A stretch of 64,000 bases of DNA from Rhodanobacter soli (GTDB lineage: Bacteria; Pseudomonadota; Gammaproteobacteria; Xanthomonadales; Rhodanobacteraceae). Numbering within the stretch: position 1 is the stretch's first letter; every line of letters begins with the position of its first letter. The notes under the pieces are model-generated. The model searched no databases, had not been told where the DNA came from, and saw only the letters and a list, made by a program, of their open reading frames with translations. Location of the stretch: assembly GCF_040548735.1 (NCBI RefSeq), contig NZ_JBEPSD010000001.1:1178001-1242000 (forward strand). The letters are read 5' to 3'. Below are positions 36,644 through 45,685 of the stretch, piece after piece. Made by a program: the position numbers and the translations under genes.

Positions 36644-38758
36644 TCACGCATGCGCGTAGCGCGCCGCGCCGCCGATCCAGCGCTCGATCAGTTGCCCGGT
36701 CTGCCGCGGGTGTTCGGCCAGCATGTGTTCGCCGACCTGCTGCACCGCCGGCAACAGGTGCGCGTCACGGGTGAGGTCGGCGATGCGGAAGCTGAGCTGG
36801 CCGGTCTGGCGGGTACCCAGCACCTCGCCCGGGCCGCGCAGTTCGAGATCCTTCTCCGCGATGCGGAAGCCGTCGTTGGTATCGCGCATCACCTGCAGCC
36901 GTTCGCGCGCCAGCTGGCCCAGCGGCGGCTGGTACAGCAGCACGCAATTGGAGGCCACCGCGCCGCGGCCGACCCGCCCGCGCAGCTGGTGCAACTGGGC
37001 CAGCCCCAGCCGCTCGCTGTTCTCGATCACCATCAGGCTGGCGTTCGGCACATCCACGCCCACCTCGATCACCGTGGTCGCCACCAGCACGGCCAGCGCG
37101 CCGGCCTTGAACGCGTCCATCACCGCCTGCTTTTCCTTCGGCTTCATGCGGCCGTGGATCAGGCCGACCTTGAAGCCGGCCAGCGCCGCGGAGAGTTCCG
37201 CGTGCGCCACTTCGGCCGCCTGCGCGCGCAGCTGCTCGGATTCCTCGATCAGCGTGCACACCCAGTACACCTGGCGTCCTTCGCCGCAGGCGGCGTGGAT
37301 GCGCTCGATCACCTCGATCCGCCGCGCGTTCGAGATCGCGATGGTCTGCACCGGCGTGCGTCCGGGCGGCAGTTCGTCGATCGACGAGACGTCGAGGTCG
37401 GCATACGCGCTCATCGCCAGCGTGCGCGGGATCGGCGTGGCGGTCAGCACCAATTGGTGCGGAACCATCTCGCCATCCTTGCCCTTGTCGCGCAGCGCCA
37501 GCCGTTGCTGCACGCCGAAGCGGTGCTGCTCGTCGACGATCACCAGGCCGAGCCGCGCAAACGCCACGCCCTCCTGCATCAACGCATGCGTGCCGACCAC
37601 CACCGGCGCACCCTCGGCCACCCGGGCCAGCGCCTGCTTGCGCGCCTTGCCGGTGACCTTGCCGGCCAGCCATTCCACCTCGACGCCGAGCGGCTGCAGC
37701 CAATGCCGGAAATTGTGCAGGTGCTGTTCGGCCAGCAGTTCGGTGGGCGCCATCAGCGCAACCTGATGTCCCGATTCCACCGCCGCCAGCGCCGCCAGCG
37801 CCGCGACCACGGTCTTGCCGCTACCGACGTCGCCCTGCACCAGCCGCAGCATCGGCCGGGACTGTGCCAGGTCGCGCTCGACTTCACGGCTGACCCGCTG
37901 CTGCGCGGCGGTCAGGCGGAACGGCAACCCGGCAAGCAACGGCTGGCGCAGAGCGCCGCTACCCTCCAGCTTCGGCGCATGCCGACGCCGCAGCGCCGCG
38001 CGCATGCGCTTCAGGCTCAGGTGCTGGGTCAGCAATTCCTCGAACGCCAGTCGCTGCTGTGCCGGATGCTGGCCCAGCATGAGCTGGCCCAGGTGGGCGT
38101 CCGGCGGCGGCCGGTGCACGTACAGCAGCGCATCGCGCAATGACGTCAGGCCGTGCCTGGCGCACAGCTCGGGCGGGATCAGCTCCAGTTGCGCGGCCGG
38201 CGGCAGCAACGCCAGCGCCTTGCCGATCACCCCGGCCAGCCGTTTCGTGCCCAGCCCCTCGGTGGTCGGATAGACCGGACTGAGCAACTCGTCGACCGCG
38301 GCGGCCACGTCGCCGCTCAGGCGCTGGTAGTTCGGGTGCACCATCTCCAGGCCCTGCGCGCCGTGCCGTACTTCGCCATAGCAGAGCAGGCGCGTTCCCG
38401 GCAGTAGTTGCTCGGCCTGTGCCCGGTTGAAGTGGAAGAAGCGCAGCAGCAGGGTCTGCCGGCTGGCGTCGCCGATCGCCACCTTCAGTTGCGGGCGATA
38501 GCGGAAGCCGCGCTCGACCGCTTCGACCACACCCTCGACCTGCGCCCGTTCGCCCACGCGCAGGTCGGCGATCGCGGTGATCCGGGTCTTGTCCTCGTAG
38601 CGCAGCGGCAGGTGGAACCACAGGTCCTGCACCCGCTCCAGCCCGAGCCGGGCCAGCGATGCGGCCAGCGCCGGGCCGACACCCGGCAGCGCGCCAACCG
38701 GCGTGATGCCCGGATCGGTACCGACGGCGGAAGCGGGACGGGCGGTGCGGGTGGCCAT
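36644..38758 (-). CDS. recG: ATP-dependent DNA helicase RecG
   Basis: A 704-residue helicase that remodels stalled replication forks and Holliday junctions. The wedge (OB) domain lies at about 60-165. Helicase lobe 1 carries Walker A GDVGSGKTV, the DEQH box VIVDEQHRFGVQQR and TATPIPRTLA. Lobe 2 has GLIHGRMKPKEK and LRGRVGRG. The ATG at 38758 is preferred to a TTG three codons upstream. The order rpoZ-spoT-ridA-recG is conserved in related genomes. Confidence 0.96.
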   Translation of the reverse strand: MATRTARPASAVGTDPGITPVGALPGVGPALAASLARLGLERVQDLWFHLPLRYEDKTRITAIADLRVGERAQVEGVVEAVERGFRYRPQLKVAIGDASRQTLLLRFFHFNRAQAEQLLPGTRLLCYGEVRHGAQGLEMVHPNYQRLSGDVAAAVDELLSPVYPTTEGLGTKRLAGVIGKALALLPPAAQLELIPPELCARHGLTSLRDALLYVHRPPPDAHLGQLMLGQHPAQQRLAFEELLTQHLSLKRMRAALRRRHAPKLEGSGALRQPLLAGLPFRLTAAQQRVSREVERDLAQSRPMLRLVQGDVGSGKTVVAALAALAAVESGHQVALMAPTELLAEQHLHNFRHWLQPLGVEVEWLAGKVTGKARKQALARVAEGAPVVVGTHALMQEGVAFARLGLVIVDEQHRFGVQQRLALRDKGKDGEMVPHQLVLTATPIPRTLAMSAYADLDVSSIDELPPGRTPVQTIAISNARRIEVIERIHAACGEGRQVYWVCTLIEESEQLRAQAAEVAHAELSAALAGFKVGLIHGRMKPKEKQAVMDAFKAGALAVLVATTVIEVGVDVPNASLMVIENSERLGLAQLHQLRGRVGRGAVASNCVLLYQPPLGQLARERLQVMRDTNDGFRIAEKDLELRGPGEVLGTRQTGQLSFRIADLTRDAHLLPAVQQVGEHMLAEHPRQTGQLIERWIGGAARYAHA

Positions 38759-38801
38759 GACCTGCAAGCCTAACCGAGCGCCGTCTCTTGTCGTAAGCCG
38801 A

Positions 38802-38824
38802 ACGCCGACACCGGCTGTCGGCGT
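38802..38824. other. Hairpin between ridA and recG
   Basis: Perfect 9-base arms ACGCCGACA and TGTCGGCGT enclose a 5-base loop. No U-run follows, so it may slow or stabilise the transcript and not end it. Confidence 0.5.
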
Positions 38825-38840
38825 GGGGCGCCGACCGGAC

Positions 38841-39224
38841 TCAGTCCAATACCATCACCGCGTCGACTTCGACCTGCGCTGCCTTCGGCAGGCCGGACAC
38901 CTCGATGGTGGAACGCGCCGGATACGGCTGCTGGAAGTATTCGGCCATCACCGCATTGACCGCGGCGAAGTTCGTCAGGTCGGTGACGTAGATGCCGACA
39001 CGCACGATCTGCGCCAGCGAACCGCCGGCCGCCGCGGCCACCGCGGTGAGGTTGTCGAATACCCGCCGCGTCTGCGCCGTGATGTCGCCCTCGACCAGCG
39101 CACCGGTGCCCGGGTCCAGCGGAATCTGGCCGGAGAAGTACACGGTATTGCCGGCACGCACGGCCTGCGAATACGGACCGATCGCGGCGGGGGCTTTCTC
39201 GGTGGAGATGATGCTGCGGGACAT
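38841..39224 (-). CDS. ridA: RidA family enamine/imine deaminase
   Basis: A 127-residue trimeric enzyme that hydrolyses reactive enamine intermediates such as 2-aminoacrylate. Family signs are [21 protein letters not shown] in overlapping pieces, the key arginine in [13 protein letters not shown] and the glutamate in QVEVDAV. Length is normal. It lies 88 bases after spoT and 82 before recG. Confidence 0.95.
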   Translation of the reverse strand: MSRSIISTEKAPAAIGPYSQAVRAGNTVYFSGQIPLDPGTGALVEGDITAQTRRVFDNLTAVAAAAGGSLAQIVRVGIYVTDLTNFAAVNAVMAEYFQQPYPARSTIEVSGLPKAAQVEVDAVMVLD

Positions 39225-39312
39225 GGTATTGCCTCGAGTGGCCAGTGAAGAGAAGTGAAAAACGAGTGGGTATGTTACCAGTCTGCCGTTTCCCGCTTCC
39301 TTCCACTCACTC

Positions 39313-41478
39313 CTACAAGGGATAGCGGTAGGCGCCGCTGACCACGCCGGTGCGGCGCACGCGGCGGATCACGTCGGCCAGGTGCTTGCGGCTCTTCACT
39401 TCCATCGCGAACAGCAAGGTCGCGGCGGCGGAATCGCGCTCGACGTATTCCACGTTCTCGATGTTCGAGTCGGCGGCGGCGATCGCGGCGGCCACGGTGG
39501 CCAGCACGCCGGGGCGGTTGATCACCTCGATGCGCAGCTCGGCGCGGTAGTCGCCCTGCACGTCGCGATCCCACTCGATCGCCACGCACCGCTCGGGCGA
39601 CTTGCGCAGCTCGATCACGTTCGGGCACTCCTCGCGATGCACCACGATGCCCTTGCCCGAGGACAGGTAACCGATGATGTCGTCGCCCGGCAGCGGATGG
39701 CAGCAGTTGGCGAAGCTCAGCACGCCGCGCTCGGCGCCGGTGATGCGGATCTTCTCGTGCGCGTGCGCCGACGCGTGCGGCTTGCCCGCCTTCTTGCCGC
39801 GCGACGCCAGCAACTGGCTGGCGACCACGTCGGGCATGCGGTTGCCCAGCGCGATGTCGGACAGCAGCTCCTCCAGCCGCTTCAACTTGGAGGTTTCCAG
39901 GAAGCGGTCCAGCACCGCCGCAGGAATGCCGTCCAGGCTGCTGCCCTGCGCGTCCAGCGCGCGGTCGAGCATGCGGTGGCCGAAGTCCACCGCGTCCTCG
40001 TGCTGCAGGTGTTTCAGGTATTGGCGGATCGCGGTGCGCGCCTTGCCGGTGACGACCACTTCCAGCCAGGCCGGGTTCGGCACCGCCGACGGCGCAGTGA
40101 TGATCTCCACTAGCTGGCCCGACTCCAGCCTGGTGCGCAACGGCAGCAGCTTCTTGTCGACCCGCGCGGCCACCGCATGGTCGCCCACGTCGGTGTGCAC
40201 GGCGTAGGCGAAATCCAGGGCGGTGGCGTTGCGCGGCAGCGACAGGATGTCGCCGCGCGGGGTGAACAGGTAGACCTCGTCGGGGAACAGGTCGATCTTG
40301 ACGTTCTCGATGAACTCCGACGACGACACGGTACTCGCCGAGCTGTCGACCAGCGAGGACAACCATTCGCGTGCCCGTGCCTGCGCGCTGTTGGCCGGGC
40401 CCGAATCGGTCTTGTAGGCCCAGTGCGCGGCCACGCCGCGCTCGGCCACCGAATCCATCTCGGCGGTGCGGATCTGCACCTCGATCGGCGCCCCGAACGG
40501 ACCCAGCAGCACGGTGTGCAGCGACTGGTAGCCGTTCGCCTTCGGGATGGCGATGAAATCCTTGAAGCGGCGATCGACCGGCTTGTACAGCGCGTGCACC
40601 ACGCCGAGCGCCATGTAGCAGCTCATCGCGCTGTCGACGACCACGCGGAAACCGTAGACGTCCATCAACTGGGCGAAGCTCTTGTGATCGCCGCGCATCT
40701 TCGAATAGATGCTCCACGGCGACTTGATCCGGCCGACCACGCGCGCCGGCAGGTGGTCGGCGGCCAGCCGCGCGGAGAGCGCCGCCTCGATCTTGCCCAT
40801 CGCCTCGCGCCGGTTGCCCAGCGCGGCGCGGATGCGCTCGCTGATCACCCGGTAGCGGTCCGGGTACAGCGCGCGGAAGCCCAGGTCCTGCAGCTCCGCC
40901 TTGAACTTGTTCATGCCGAGACGTTGTGCGATCGGCGCGTAGATCTCCAGCGTCTCGCGCGCGATGCGGCGGCGCGAGGGCGCATCCTTGGCGCCGAGCG
41001 TGCGCATGTTGTGCAGGCGGTCGGACAGCTTGATCAGGATCACGCGGATATCACGTGCCATCGCCAGCAGCATCTTGCGGAAGCTTTCCGCGTCAGCCTC
41101 CTGGCGGCTGCCGAAGCGCATCTTGTCCAGCTTGGTGACGCCGTCGACCAGTTCGGCCACGACCTCGCCGAATTCGGCAGCCAGCGCCTCGCGGCTGAGC
41201 TCGGTGTCTTCCAGGGTGTCGTGCAGGATCGCCGCGATGATCGTCTCGGCATCCAGCCCCAGTTCGGCCAGAATCCCGGCCACCGCGACCGGGTGGGTGA
41301 TGTACGGCTCGCCGCTCTTGCGCTCCTGCCCGGCGTGCGCCTGTGCGCCGATCTGGAACGCGCGCAGCACGCGCTCGACCTGCGCGTCGGGCAGGTAGGC
41401 AATACGTTCTTTCAGCGCCAGCGCGTACGGCGGCAGCGCGGACAGGTCGACCGTGGCGGGGTGGCTGGCCGCAGTCAT
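39313..41478 (-). CDS. spoT: Bifunctional (p)ppGpp synthetase/hydrolase SpoT
   Basis: A 721-residue stringent-response enzyme. All hydrolase HD residues are present (H62, H86-D87, E90-D91, D153, N157). The synthetase has the RFKD signature and [13 protein letters not shown], the RxKD form of bifunctional enzymes and not the ExDD form of RelA. A TGS domain (about 405-465), a zinc-finger-like [13 protein letters not shown] stretch and a C-terminal ACT domain (about 645-720) follow. It is transcribed with rpoZ upstream, across a gap holding a strong hairpin. Confidence 0.96.
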   Translation of the reverse strand: MTAASHPATVDLSALPPYALALKERIAYLPDAQVERVLRAFQIGAQAHAGQERKSGEPYITHPVAVAGILAELGLDAETIIAAILHDTLEDTELSREALAAEFGEVVAELVDGVTKLDKMRFGSRQEADAESFRKMLLAMARDIRVILIKLSDRLHNMRTLGAKDAPSRRRIARETLEIYAPIAQRLGMNKFKAELQDLGFRALYPDRYRVISERIRAALGNRREAMGKIEAALSARLAADHLPARVVGRIKSPWSIYSKMRGDHKSFAQLMDVYGFRVVVDSAMSCYMALGVVHALYKPVDRRFKDFIAIPKANGYQSLHTVLLGPFGAPIEVQIRTAEMDSVAERGVAAHWAYKTDSGPANSAQARAREWLSSLVDSSASTVSSSEFIENVKIDLFPDEVYLFTPRGDILSLPRNATALDFAYAVHTDVGDHAVAARVDKKLLPLRTRLESGQLVEIITAPSAVPNPAWLEVVVTGKARTAIRQYLKHLQHEDAVDFGHRMLDRALDAQGSSLDGIPAAVLDRFLETSKLKRLEELLSDIALGNRMPDVVASQLLASRGKKAGKPHASAHAHEKIRITGAERGVLSFANCCHPLPGDDIIGYLSSGKGIVVHREECPNVIELRKSPERCVAIEWDRDVQGDYRAELRIEVINRPGVLATVAAAIAAADSNIENVEYVERDSAAATLLFAMEVKSRKHLADVIRRVRRTGVVSGAYRYPL

Positions 41479-41548
41479 CGGGGCCTTGCGCCTGGTCAGG
41501 CGCTCACCTCGTTGCAGGAACTTCCAACGGTTGCCAAATGCGCGCAGT

Positions 41549-41577
41549 CCGTCGCACCGGACGTGCCGGTGCGACGG
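41549..41577. other. Strong hairpin between rpoZ and spoT
   Basis: Perfect 12-base arms CCGTCGCACCGG and CCGGTGCGACGG enclose a 5-base loop, in the 127-base gap between rpoZ and spoT. No U-run on the minus strand. It may attenuate or process the rpoZ-spoT message. Confidence 0.6.
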
Positions 41578-41605
41578 GTACGCGTGCTACAGCAACCGCC
41601 GTCCA

Positions 41606-41896
41606 TCAGTCGTCGCCGCCCTTGGACAGGTCGTCGTCGACCTCGGCCGCGGCCCACTCCAGCGCTTCGCGCTCGGCGCGCTCGCGTTCGGCCTTGTCGA
41701 TCTGGTCGATCGTGGCCTGGTCGATGCGGCGGGCAGCGATCTCGCGCAGCGCCAGCACGGTCGGCTTGTCATGATCGGGATTGACCGCCGGTTCGGCGCC
41801 CTTTTCCAGCTGGCGCGCGCGCTTGGTCGCCATCAATACCAGCTCGAAACGGTTGTCGACCACCTCGAGGCAGTCCTCCACGGTAATACGTGCCAT
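41606..41896 (-). CDS. rpoZ: RNA polymerase omega subunit
   Basis: A 96-residue subunit that helps assemble core RNA polymerase and forms part of the (p)ppGpp site. The conserved start [20 protein letters not shown] and KRARQLEKG are present, with the usual acidic tail. It heads the run rpoZ-spoT-ridA-recG. An AAGGA site precedes the ATG. Unlike the common order, gmk is not directly upstream: the mla genes lie between. Confidence 0.96.
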   Translation of the reverse strand: MARITVEDCLEVVDNRFELVLMATKRARQLEKGAEPAVNPDHDKPTVLALREIAARRIDQATIDQIDKAERERAEREALEWAAAEVDDDLSKGGDD

Positions 41897-42041
41897 GCGA
41901 AATCCTTAGGGAATAGTGACTTATATGATCTGACAGTGTAGCCAGCGGGTGCTTTGCTGGCAATGCGCGCGACGCGTATCATGGTGGGCTGGCCACGGGC
42001 CGGCACGCACCTCATGGAAGCAGGCTGAAAGCCGTGCACGA

Positions 42042-42069
42042 TATAAAACCAGACAGTACACTTACTGTC
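42042..42069 (+). promoter_or_regulatory. Candidate mlaA promoter -10 and palindrome
   Basis: TATAAA (42042-42047) is followed by GACAGTA (42052-42058) and its complement TACTGTC (42063-42069), a palindrome with a 4-base gap. It lies 24 bases before ATG 42094 and supports that start, since the alternative GTG at 42034 would put the palindrome inside the coding region. Confidence 0.4.
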
Positions 42070-42093
42070 CCCCCGACGCGAATCCCCGCACCG

Positions 42094-42924
42094 ATGCCCT
42101 CACCGCTTCGATTTCCCTTATTGAGCCGTTGGTTGCCCGTACTCGCGATTGCGCTGCTGGCCGGCTGCACCATCGCCAAGCCGCGCACCGACGACCCGCT
42201 GGAGAAGTACAACCGCGGCGCGTACAAATTCAACGACGCGGTGGACAAGGCGGTGATCCGGCCGGTTGCGCTGGGCTACCGCAAGGTGACCAACCCGCCC
42301 GTACGGCGTTCGTTCAGCGACTTCTTCACCAACATCCGCATGCCGGTCACGGTCGCCAACGACCTGCTGCAGGCACGCCCGAAGCAGGCGCTGCAAAGCA
42401 CCGGCCGTTTCCTGGTGAACCTGACCCTGGGCATCGGCGGCTTCTTCGACCCGGCCAGCCAGCTTGGCCTGCCGCTGGAAGACAACGACTTCGGCGTCAC
42501 CCTGGCGCGCTGGGGCGCCCCGGAAGGCGACTACCTGATGCTGCCGCTCCTCGGCCCCAGCACCGTGCGCGACATCTGGCAGCGTCCAGTGGACAGCTAC
42601 TTCTTCGATCCGCTGACCCTGTTCGCCAACAACCACCACTACAACGGCCTGCAGTACATGCCGCAGATGATGTACCTGGTGACGATCCGCTCGCGCGCGA
42701 TCGACGCGGAGGGCTTCCTGCAGTCCGCCTACGATCCCTACGTGTTCATCCGCGACGCGTACCGCCAGCAGCGCCTGTACAAGATCTACGACGGCAACCC
42801 ACCGGTCGAGATCATCCAGCAGATGCAGGGGCTGGACGAGCAGAACTTCGACCCCGAGGAACTGCTGGACCAGCAGCACCAGTGGGAAAGCAAGCATCCG
42901 GGCAAGGCGACCCAGCAGCCATAG
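42094..42924 (+). CDS. mlaA: Outer membrane phospholipid-removal lipoprotein MlaA
   Basis: A 276-residue lipoprotein (VacJ). From ATG 42094 it has a clear signal peptide with lipobox LLAGC, cysteine at residue 25. Then come DDPLEKYNRGAYKFND, NIRMPVTVANDLLQ, RFLVNLTLGIGGFFDPAS and the DYLMLPLLGPSTVRD stretch, all typical. It removes misplaced phospholipids from the outer leaflet and passes them to MlaC. It runs opposite to and converges on the mlaFEDCB operon, with a hairpin between them. Confidence 0.94.
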   Translation: MPSPLRFPLLSRWLPVLAIALLAGCTIAKPRTDDPLEKYNRGAYKFNDAVDKAVIRPVALGYRKVTNPPVRRSFSDFFTNIRMPVTVANDLLQARPKQALQSTGRFLVNLTLGIGGFFDPASQLGLPLEDNDFGVTLARWGAPEGDYLMLPLLGPSTVRDIWQRPVDSYFFDPLTLFANNHHYNGLQYMPQMMYLVTIRSRAIDAEGFLQSAYDPYVFIRDAYRQQRLYKIYDGNPPVEIIQQMQGLDEQNFDPEELLDQQHQWESKHPGKATQQP

Positions 42925-42943
42925 GCGGGTACCGAACCGACAT

Positions 42944-42971
42944 GAAGAAGGGGCCGCGAGGCCCCTTCTTC
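42944..42971. terminator. Hairpin terminator between mlaA and mlaB
   Basis: A perfect 12-base stem GAAGAAGGGGCC/GGCCCCTTCTTC with a GCGA loop sits between the two convergent genes. U-rich tails are short on both sides, but position and strength fit a two-way terminator. Confidence 0.75.
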
Positions 42972-42992
42972 GTTGCTGCCCTCCGTGGGCGA

Positions 42993-43301
42993 TCAGGCGA
43001 TCAGGCGATCGACCTCGCAGACCTGCGCCAGCGCCTGCATGCCGGCCGGCATGTGCACGACCTGCAGCGCCTGTCCACGCCGGGCAGCCTCGGCCGCAAC
43101 CGCCAGCACGCAGGCGAGCCCTGCGCTGTCGCTGTGGCGCACGCCGGCCAGATCAAGATGCGACACGGCACCGCCGGCCAGGGCGGACTGGATCGCCTGC
43201 AGCGCCGCTGCCGCGGTGTCGAAGCTCAGCTCGCCGCGCACGCCCAAGGTGCCGGGCGTGCCGGTGTCCAGTTGGAACCCGTGTCCGGCCGCCGCCGTCA
43301 C
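42993..43301 (-). CDS. mlaB: STAS-domain protein MlaB
   Basis: A 102-residue cytoplasmic STAS protein, the partner that stabilises the MlaF ATPase. The loop LAGVRHSDSAGLACVL carries the conserved serine-aspartate-serine position. It is the last gene of the operon. The start is a GTG overlapping the mlaC stop as GTGA. Sequence is weakly conserved in this family, so the identity rests partly on position. Confidence 0.85.
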   Translation of the reverse strand: MTAAAGHGFQLDTGTPGTLGVRGELSFDTAAAALQAIQSALAGGAVSHLDLAGVRHSDSAGLACVLAVAAEAARRGQALQVVHMPAGMQALAQVCEVDRLIA

Positions 43302-43972
43302 GGCTTGTCCTTGTTGTCCTTGGCCATCGTCTCCAGCGCCTTGGAGCCCTGGGTCTCGAGGTTGGTGATCAACTGGTCGATGCCGACCTTGCGGATTTCT
43401 GCGTCCACCTGGTTGCGGTAGTTGGTGACGTAGGAAATGCCCTCGATGATCACGTCGTAAGCCTTCCAGTCGCCGCTGCGGCCCTTGCGGAACGCATAGT
43501 CGATCGACACCAGCTTGCCGTCGTCCAGCACCACTTGGGTGCGCACCACGGTGCGCTTGTCGTTGAGGTCGCCCTTGAACGGCAACACCTTGACCCGGCC
43601 GCGGGTGTAGTTGAGCAGGCCCTCGGCGTAGCGATGCGTGATCGAGTTGTAGAACGCCCGCGCGAAGCGCTCGCGCTGCGCCGGGGTGGCTTCGCGGGCA
43701 TGCTGGCCGAGCACCAGGATCGAGGCGTAGTCGATGTCGAAGTGCGGCAGGAACACCTCGTCGATGACGCTGATCAGCTTTTCCTGGTTCTTCTTCAATT
43801 CGTCGCGATGCCCCTCGATCGCCGTGGCCAGCTGGTCGGCGATGGCCTGCACGACCTCCACCGGGGCCTGCTGGGCGGTGGCCGGGGCAGCAGCATCCGC
43901 TTGGGCGAACGCCGGAACGGCAATGACGGCGCCAAACGCGATGGCGGTGGCAAGAGCCAGTCTGCGCAACAT
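43298..43972 (-). CDS. mlaC: Periplasmic phospholipid carrier MlaC
   Basis: A 224-residue soluble lipid shuttle between MlaA and the MlaFEDB complex. A signal peptide ends near residue 23 (AVPAFAQA). The family stretch VFLPHFDIDYASILVLGQH, the FARAFYNSITHRYAEGLL region and GDWKAYDVIIEGISYVTNYR are present. The C-terminus is a short lysine-rich tail. It follows mlaD by 50 bases with a small hairpin between. Confidence 0.93.
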   Translation of the reverse strand: MLRRLALATAIAFGAVIAVPAFAQADAAAPATAQQAPVEVVQAIADQLATAIEGHRDELKKNQEKLISVIDEVFLPHFDIDYASILVLGQHAREATPAQRERFARAFYNSITHRYAEGLLNYTRGRVKVLPFKGDLNDKRTVVRTQVVLDDGKLVSIDYAFRKGRSGDWKAYDVIIEGISYVTNYRNQVDAEIRKVGIDQLITNLETQGSKALETMAKDNKDKP

Positions 43973-43991
43973 GGGTAACTCCTTCAGCAGA

Positions 43992-44010
43992 ACCGGCTCA
44001 GCGAGCCGGT
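43992..44010. other. Small hairpin between mlaD and mlaC
   Basis: Arms ACCGGCTC and GAGCCGGT enclose AGC. Inside the operon it may protect the upstream message or tune mlaC translation. No U-run. Confidence 0.45.
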
Positions 44011-44022
44011 GGGGATAGCGGG

Positions 44023-44874
44023 CTATTTGTTGCCGTTGCCGGCATCTTTCTTGTCACTGGGCGAACCGTTGACCAGGAACTTGCCGATCAGGTCTTCCAG
44101 CTGCATCGCGGACTGGGTCAGGATCATCTCGTCGCCGTCCTTGAGCGAGTCGGGCGAACCGCCCGGCTGGATCGCAACATACTGGCTGCCGATCAAACCG
44201 CTGGTGAACACCGCGGCGGACGAATCGTCGGGAATCGCGTCGTAGCGCTTGTCGATCGACAGCACGACCTCGGCATTCAGCTTGACCGGATCGGCATGCA
44301 CCGACTGCACGCTGCCGATCACCACGCCGGCCATCTTCACCGGCGCACCGGCCGAAAGCGTGCCGACATTGGTGAAGGCCGCCTTCACCGCGTAGCTGCC
44401 GCCGACATTGTCGACCACGCCACCGGCGCCGAAGAACTTGCCGAGCATCTCTTCCAGCGGCTCGGTCGACTTGGTTCGCGCCAGCGTGCCAGCCGCCGTC
44501 ACGAACTGCTTCGAGGTGCCGTACTGGATGCCCACGTACTGGTCGCCGAGCAGGCCACTGGTGAAGATGGTCGCCACCGAGTCCTGCGGGATCCGGTTGT
44601 AGTTCTTGTCGATCGACAGCTTCACGTCGGCCACGTCGTGGCCCGGCTTCAACGTGATCGACTGCACCTGGCCGACCCGCACGCCGGCGATCTTCACCGG
44701 CGCGCGCTCCTTCAGCTGGCCGATGTTGGTGAACTGCGCCTCGACGGTGTAGCTGTCGCCCTGGTGCACGTTCGCCACCGAACTGGTCTGGGTGGCCAGG
44801 TAGGCCAGCGCGGCGAAGCCCAGCACGATGAACAGGCCGGTGCCGACGGCATACGAACTTCTCGGTTGGCTCAC
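44023..44874 (-). CDS. mlaD: MlaD-like protein with two tandem MCE units
   Basis: A 283-residue protein with one membrane helix (about residues 9-27) and then two copies of the MCE unit: about 39-151 and 159-271. Both have YTVEAQFTN/YAVKAAFTN, APVKIAGV/APVKMAGV, LSIDK, IFTSGLLGDQYV/VFTSGLIGSQYV, and the end helix LEEMLGKFF/LEDLIGKFL. The usual MlaD has one unit and is about 180 residues. The start is GTG 44874. It should form a hexameric ring on MlaFE and pass lipids; two units would make a two-tier ring. Confidence 0.9.
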   Translation of the reverse strand: MSQPRSSYAVGTGLFIVLGFAALAYLATQTSSVANVHQGDSYTVEAQFTNIGQLKERAPVKIAGVRVGQVQSITLKPGHDVADVKLSIDKNYNRIPQDSVATIFTSGLLGDQYVGIQYGTSKQFVTAAGTLARTKSTEPLEEMLGKFFGAGGVVDNVGGSYAVKAAFTNVGTLSAGAPVKMAGVVIGSVQSVHADPVKLNAEVVLSIDKRYDAIPDDSSAAVFTSGLIGSQYVAIQPGGSPDSLKDGDEMILTQSAMQLEDLIGKFLVNGSPSDKKDAGNGNK

Positions 44875-44908
44875 GGCAGAATCCTCGGGAAACGATAGGT
44901 CATGGCAG

Positions 44909-45685
44909 TCACATCAGGAAAGCGGTGAGTACGAAGTCCAGCGCCAGGATCGCGATCGACGAGGCGACCACGGTACGCGTGGTGGCGTAGGCCACCCCTT
45001 CGCTGGTCGGCGGCGTGGTGAAGCCCTGGAACACGGCGATCAGCGATACCACCGCGCCGAATGCCAGGCTCTTCAGCAGCACGCCGTTGACGATGTCGGT
45101 ATGCACGTCGACCTGGGCGGTCATGTTCGACCAGAACGTGCCGTTGTCCACCCCCAGCCAGGTCACCCCGACCAGGTGGCCGCCGAAGATCGCCATGGCG
45201 CAGAACACGCAGCACAGCAGCGGCATCGCGATCAGCCCGGCCAGGAAGCGCGGCGTGGCGACGTAGGCGATCGGGTCGACCGCCATCATCTCCATCGCGT
45301 CGATCTGGTCGGTGGCGCGCATCAGGCCGATCTCGGCGGTGATCGAGGTGCCGGCACGGCCGGCGAACAGCAGCGCGGTCACCACCGGACCCAGCTCGCG
45401 ATACACCGACAACGCCACCACCATGCCGCTGGCCGAGGTGCCGCCGAAGATCGACAGCACGTGGTACAGCTGCAGCATCAGCACCATGCCCACGAACAGG
45501 CCGCAGACCATGATGATGGTCAGGCTCATCGCGCCGACGAACCACAGCTGGCGGATCGTCTCGCGCACGTAGCGGAAGCTGCGCGGAACCGCCGCCAGCA
45601 GGGTCAGCAGGAACAGGCCGCAGGCGCCGATCTGCGCCAGCGACTGGCTCACCACGTTGTTGCGTTGCGGCTCGCGCACGTTCAT
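44909..45685 (-). CDS. mlaE: Phospholipid ABC transporter permease MlaE
   Basis: A 258-residue inner membrane permease with five or six helices. Family stretches include FVGMVLMLQLYHVL, ELGPVVTALLFAGRAGTSITAEIG and the MEMMAVDPIAYVATPRF coupling segment that meets MlaF. I chose ATG 45685 (MNVREPQ), overlapping the mlaF stop as ATGA. Upstream in-frame sequence is antisense-like shadow of mlaF. Confidence 0.95.
   Translation of the reverse strand: MNVREPQRNNVVSQSLAQIGACGLFLLTLLAAVPRSFRYVRETIRQLWFVGAMSLTIIMVCGLFVGMVLMLQLYHVLSIFGGTSASGMVVALSVYRELGPVVTALLFAGRAGTSITAEIGLMRATDQIDAMEMMAVDPIAYVATPRFLAGLIAMPLLCCVFCAMAIFGGHLVGVTWLGVDNGTFWSNMTAQVDVHTDIVNGVLLKSLAFGAVVSLIAVFQGFTTPPTSEGVAYATTRTVVASSIAILALDFVLTAFLM

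Noticed and set aside
42034..42093. Longer MlaA starting at GTG 42034
   Set aside because: It would bury the lipoprotein signal behind 20 polar residues and cover the promoter-like TATAAA and palindrome. ATG 42094 gives a clean lipobox.
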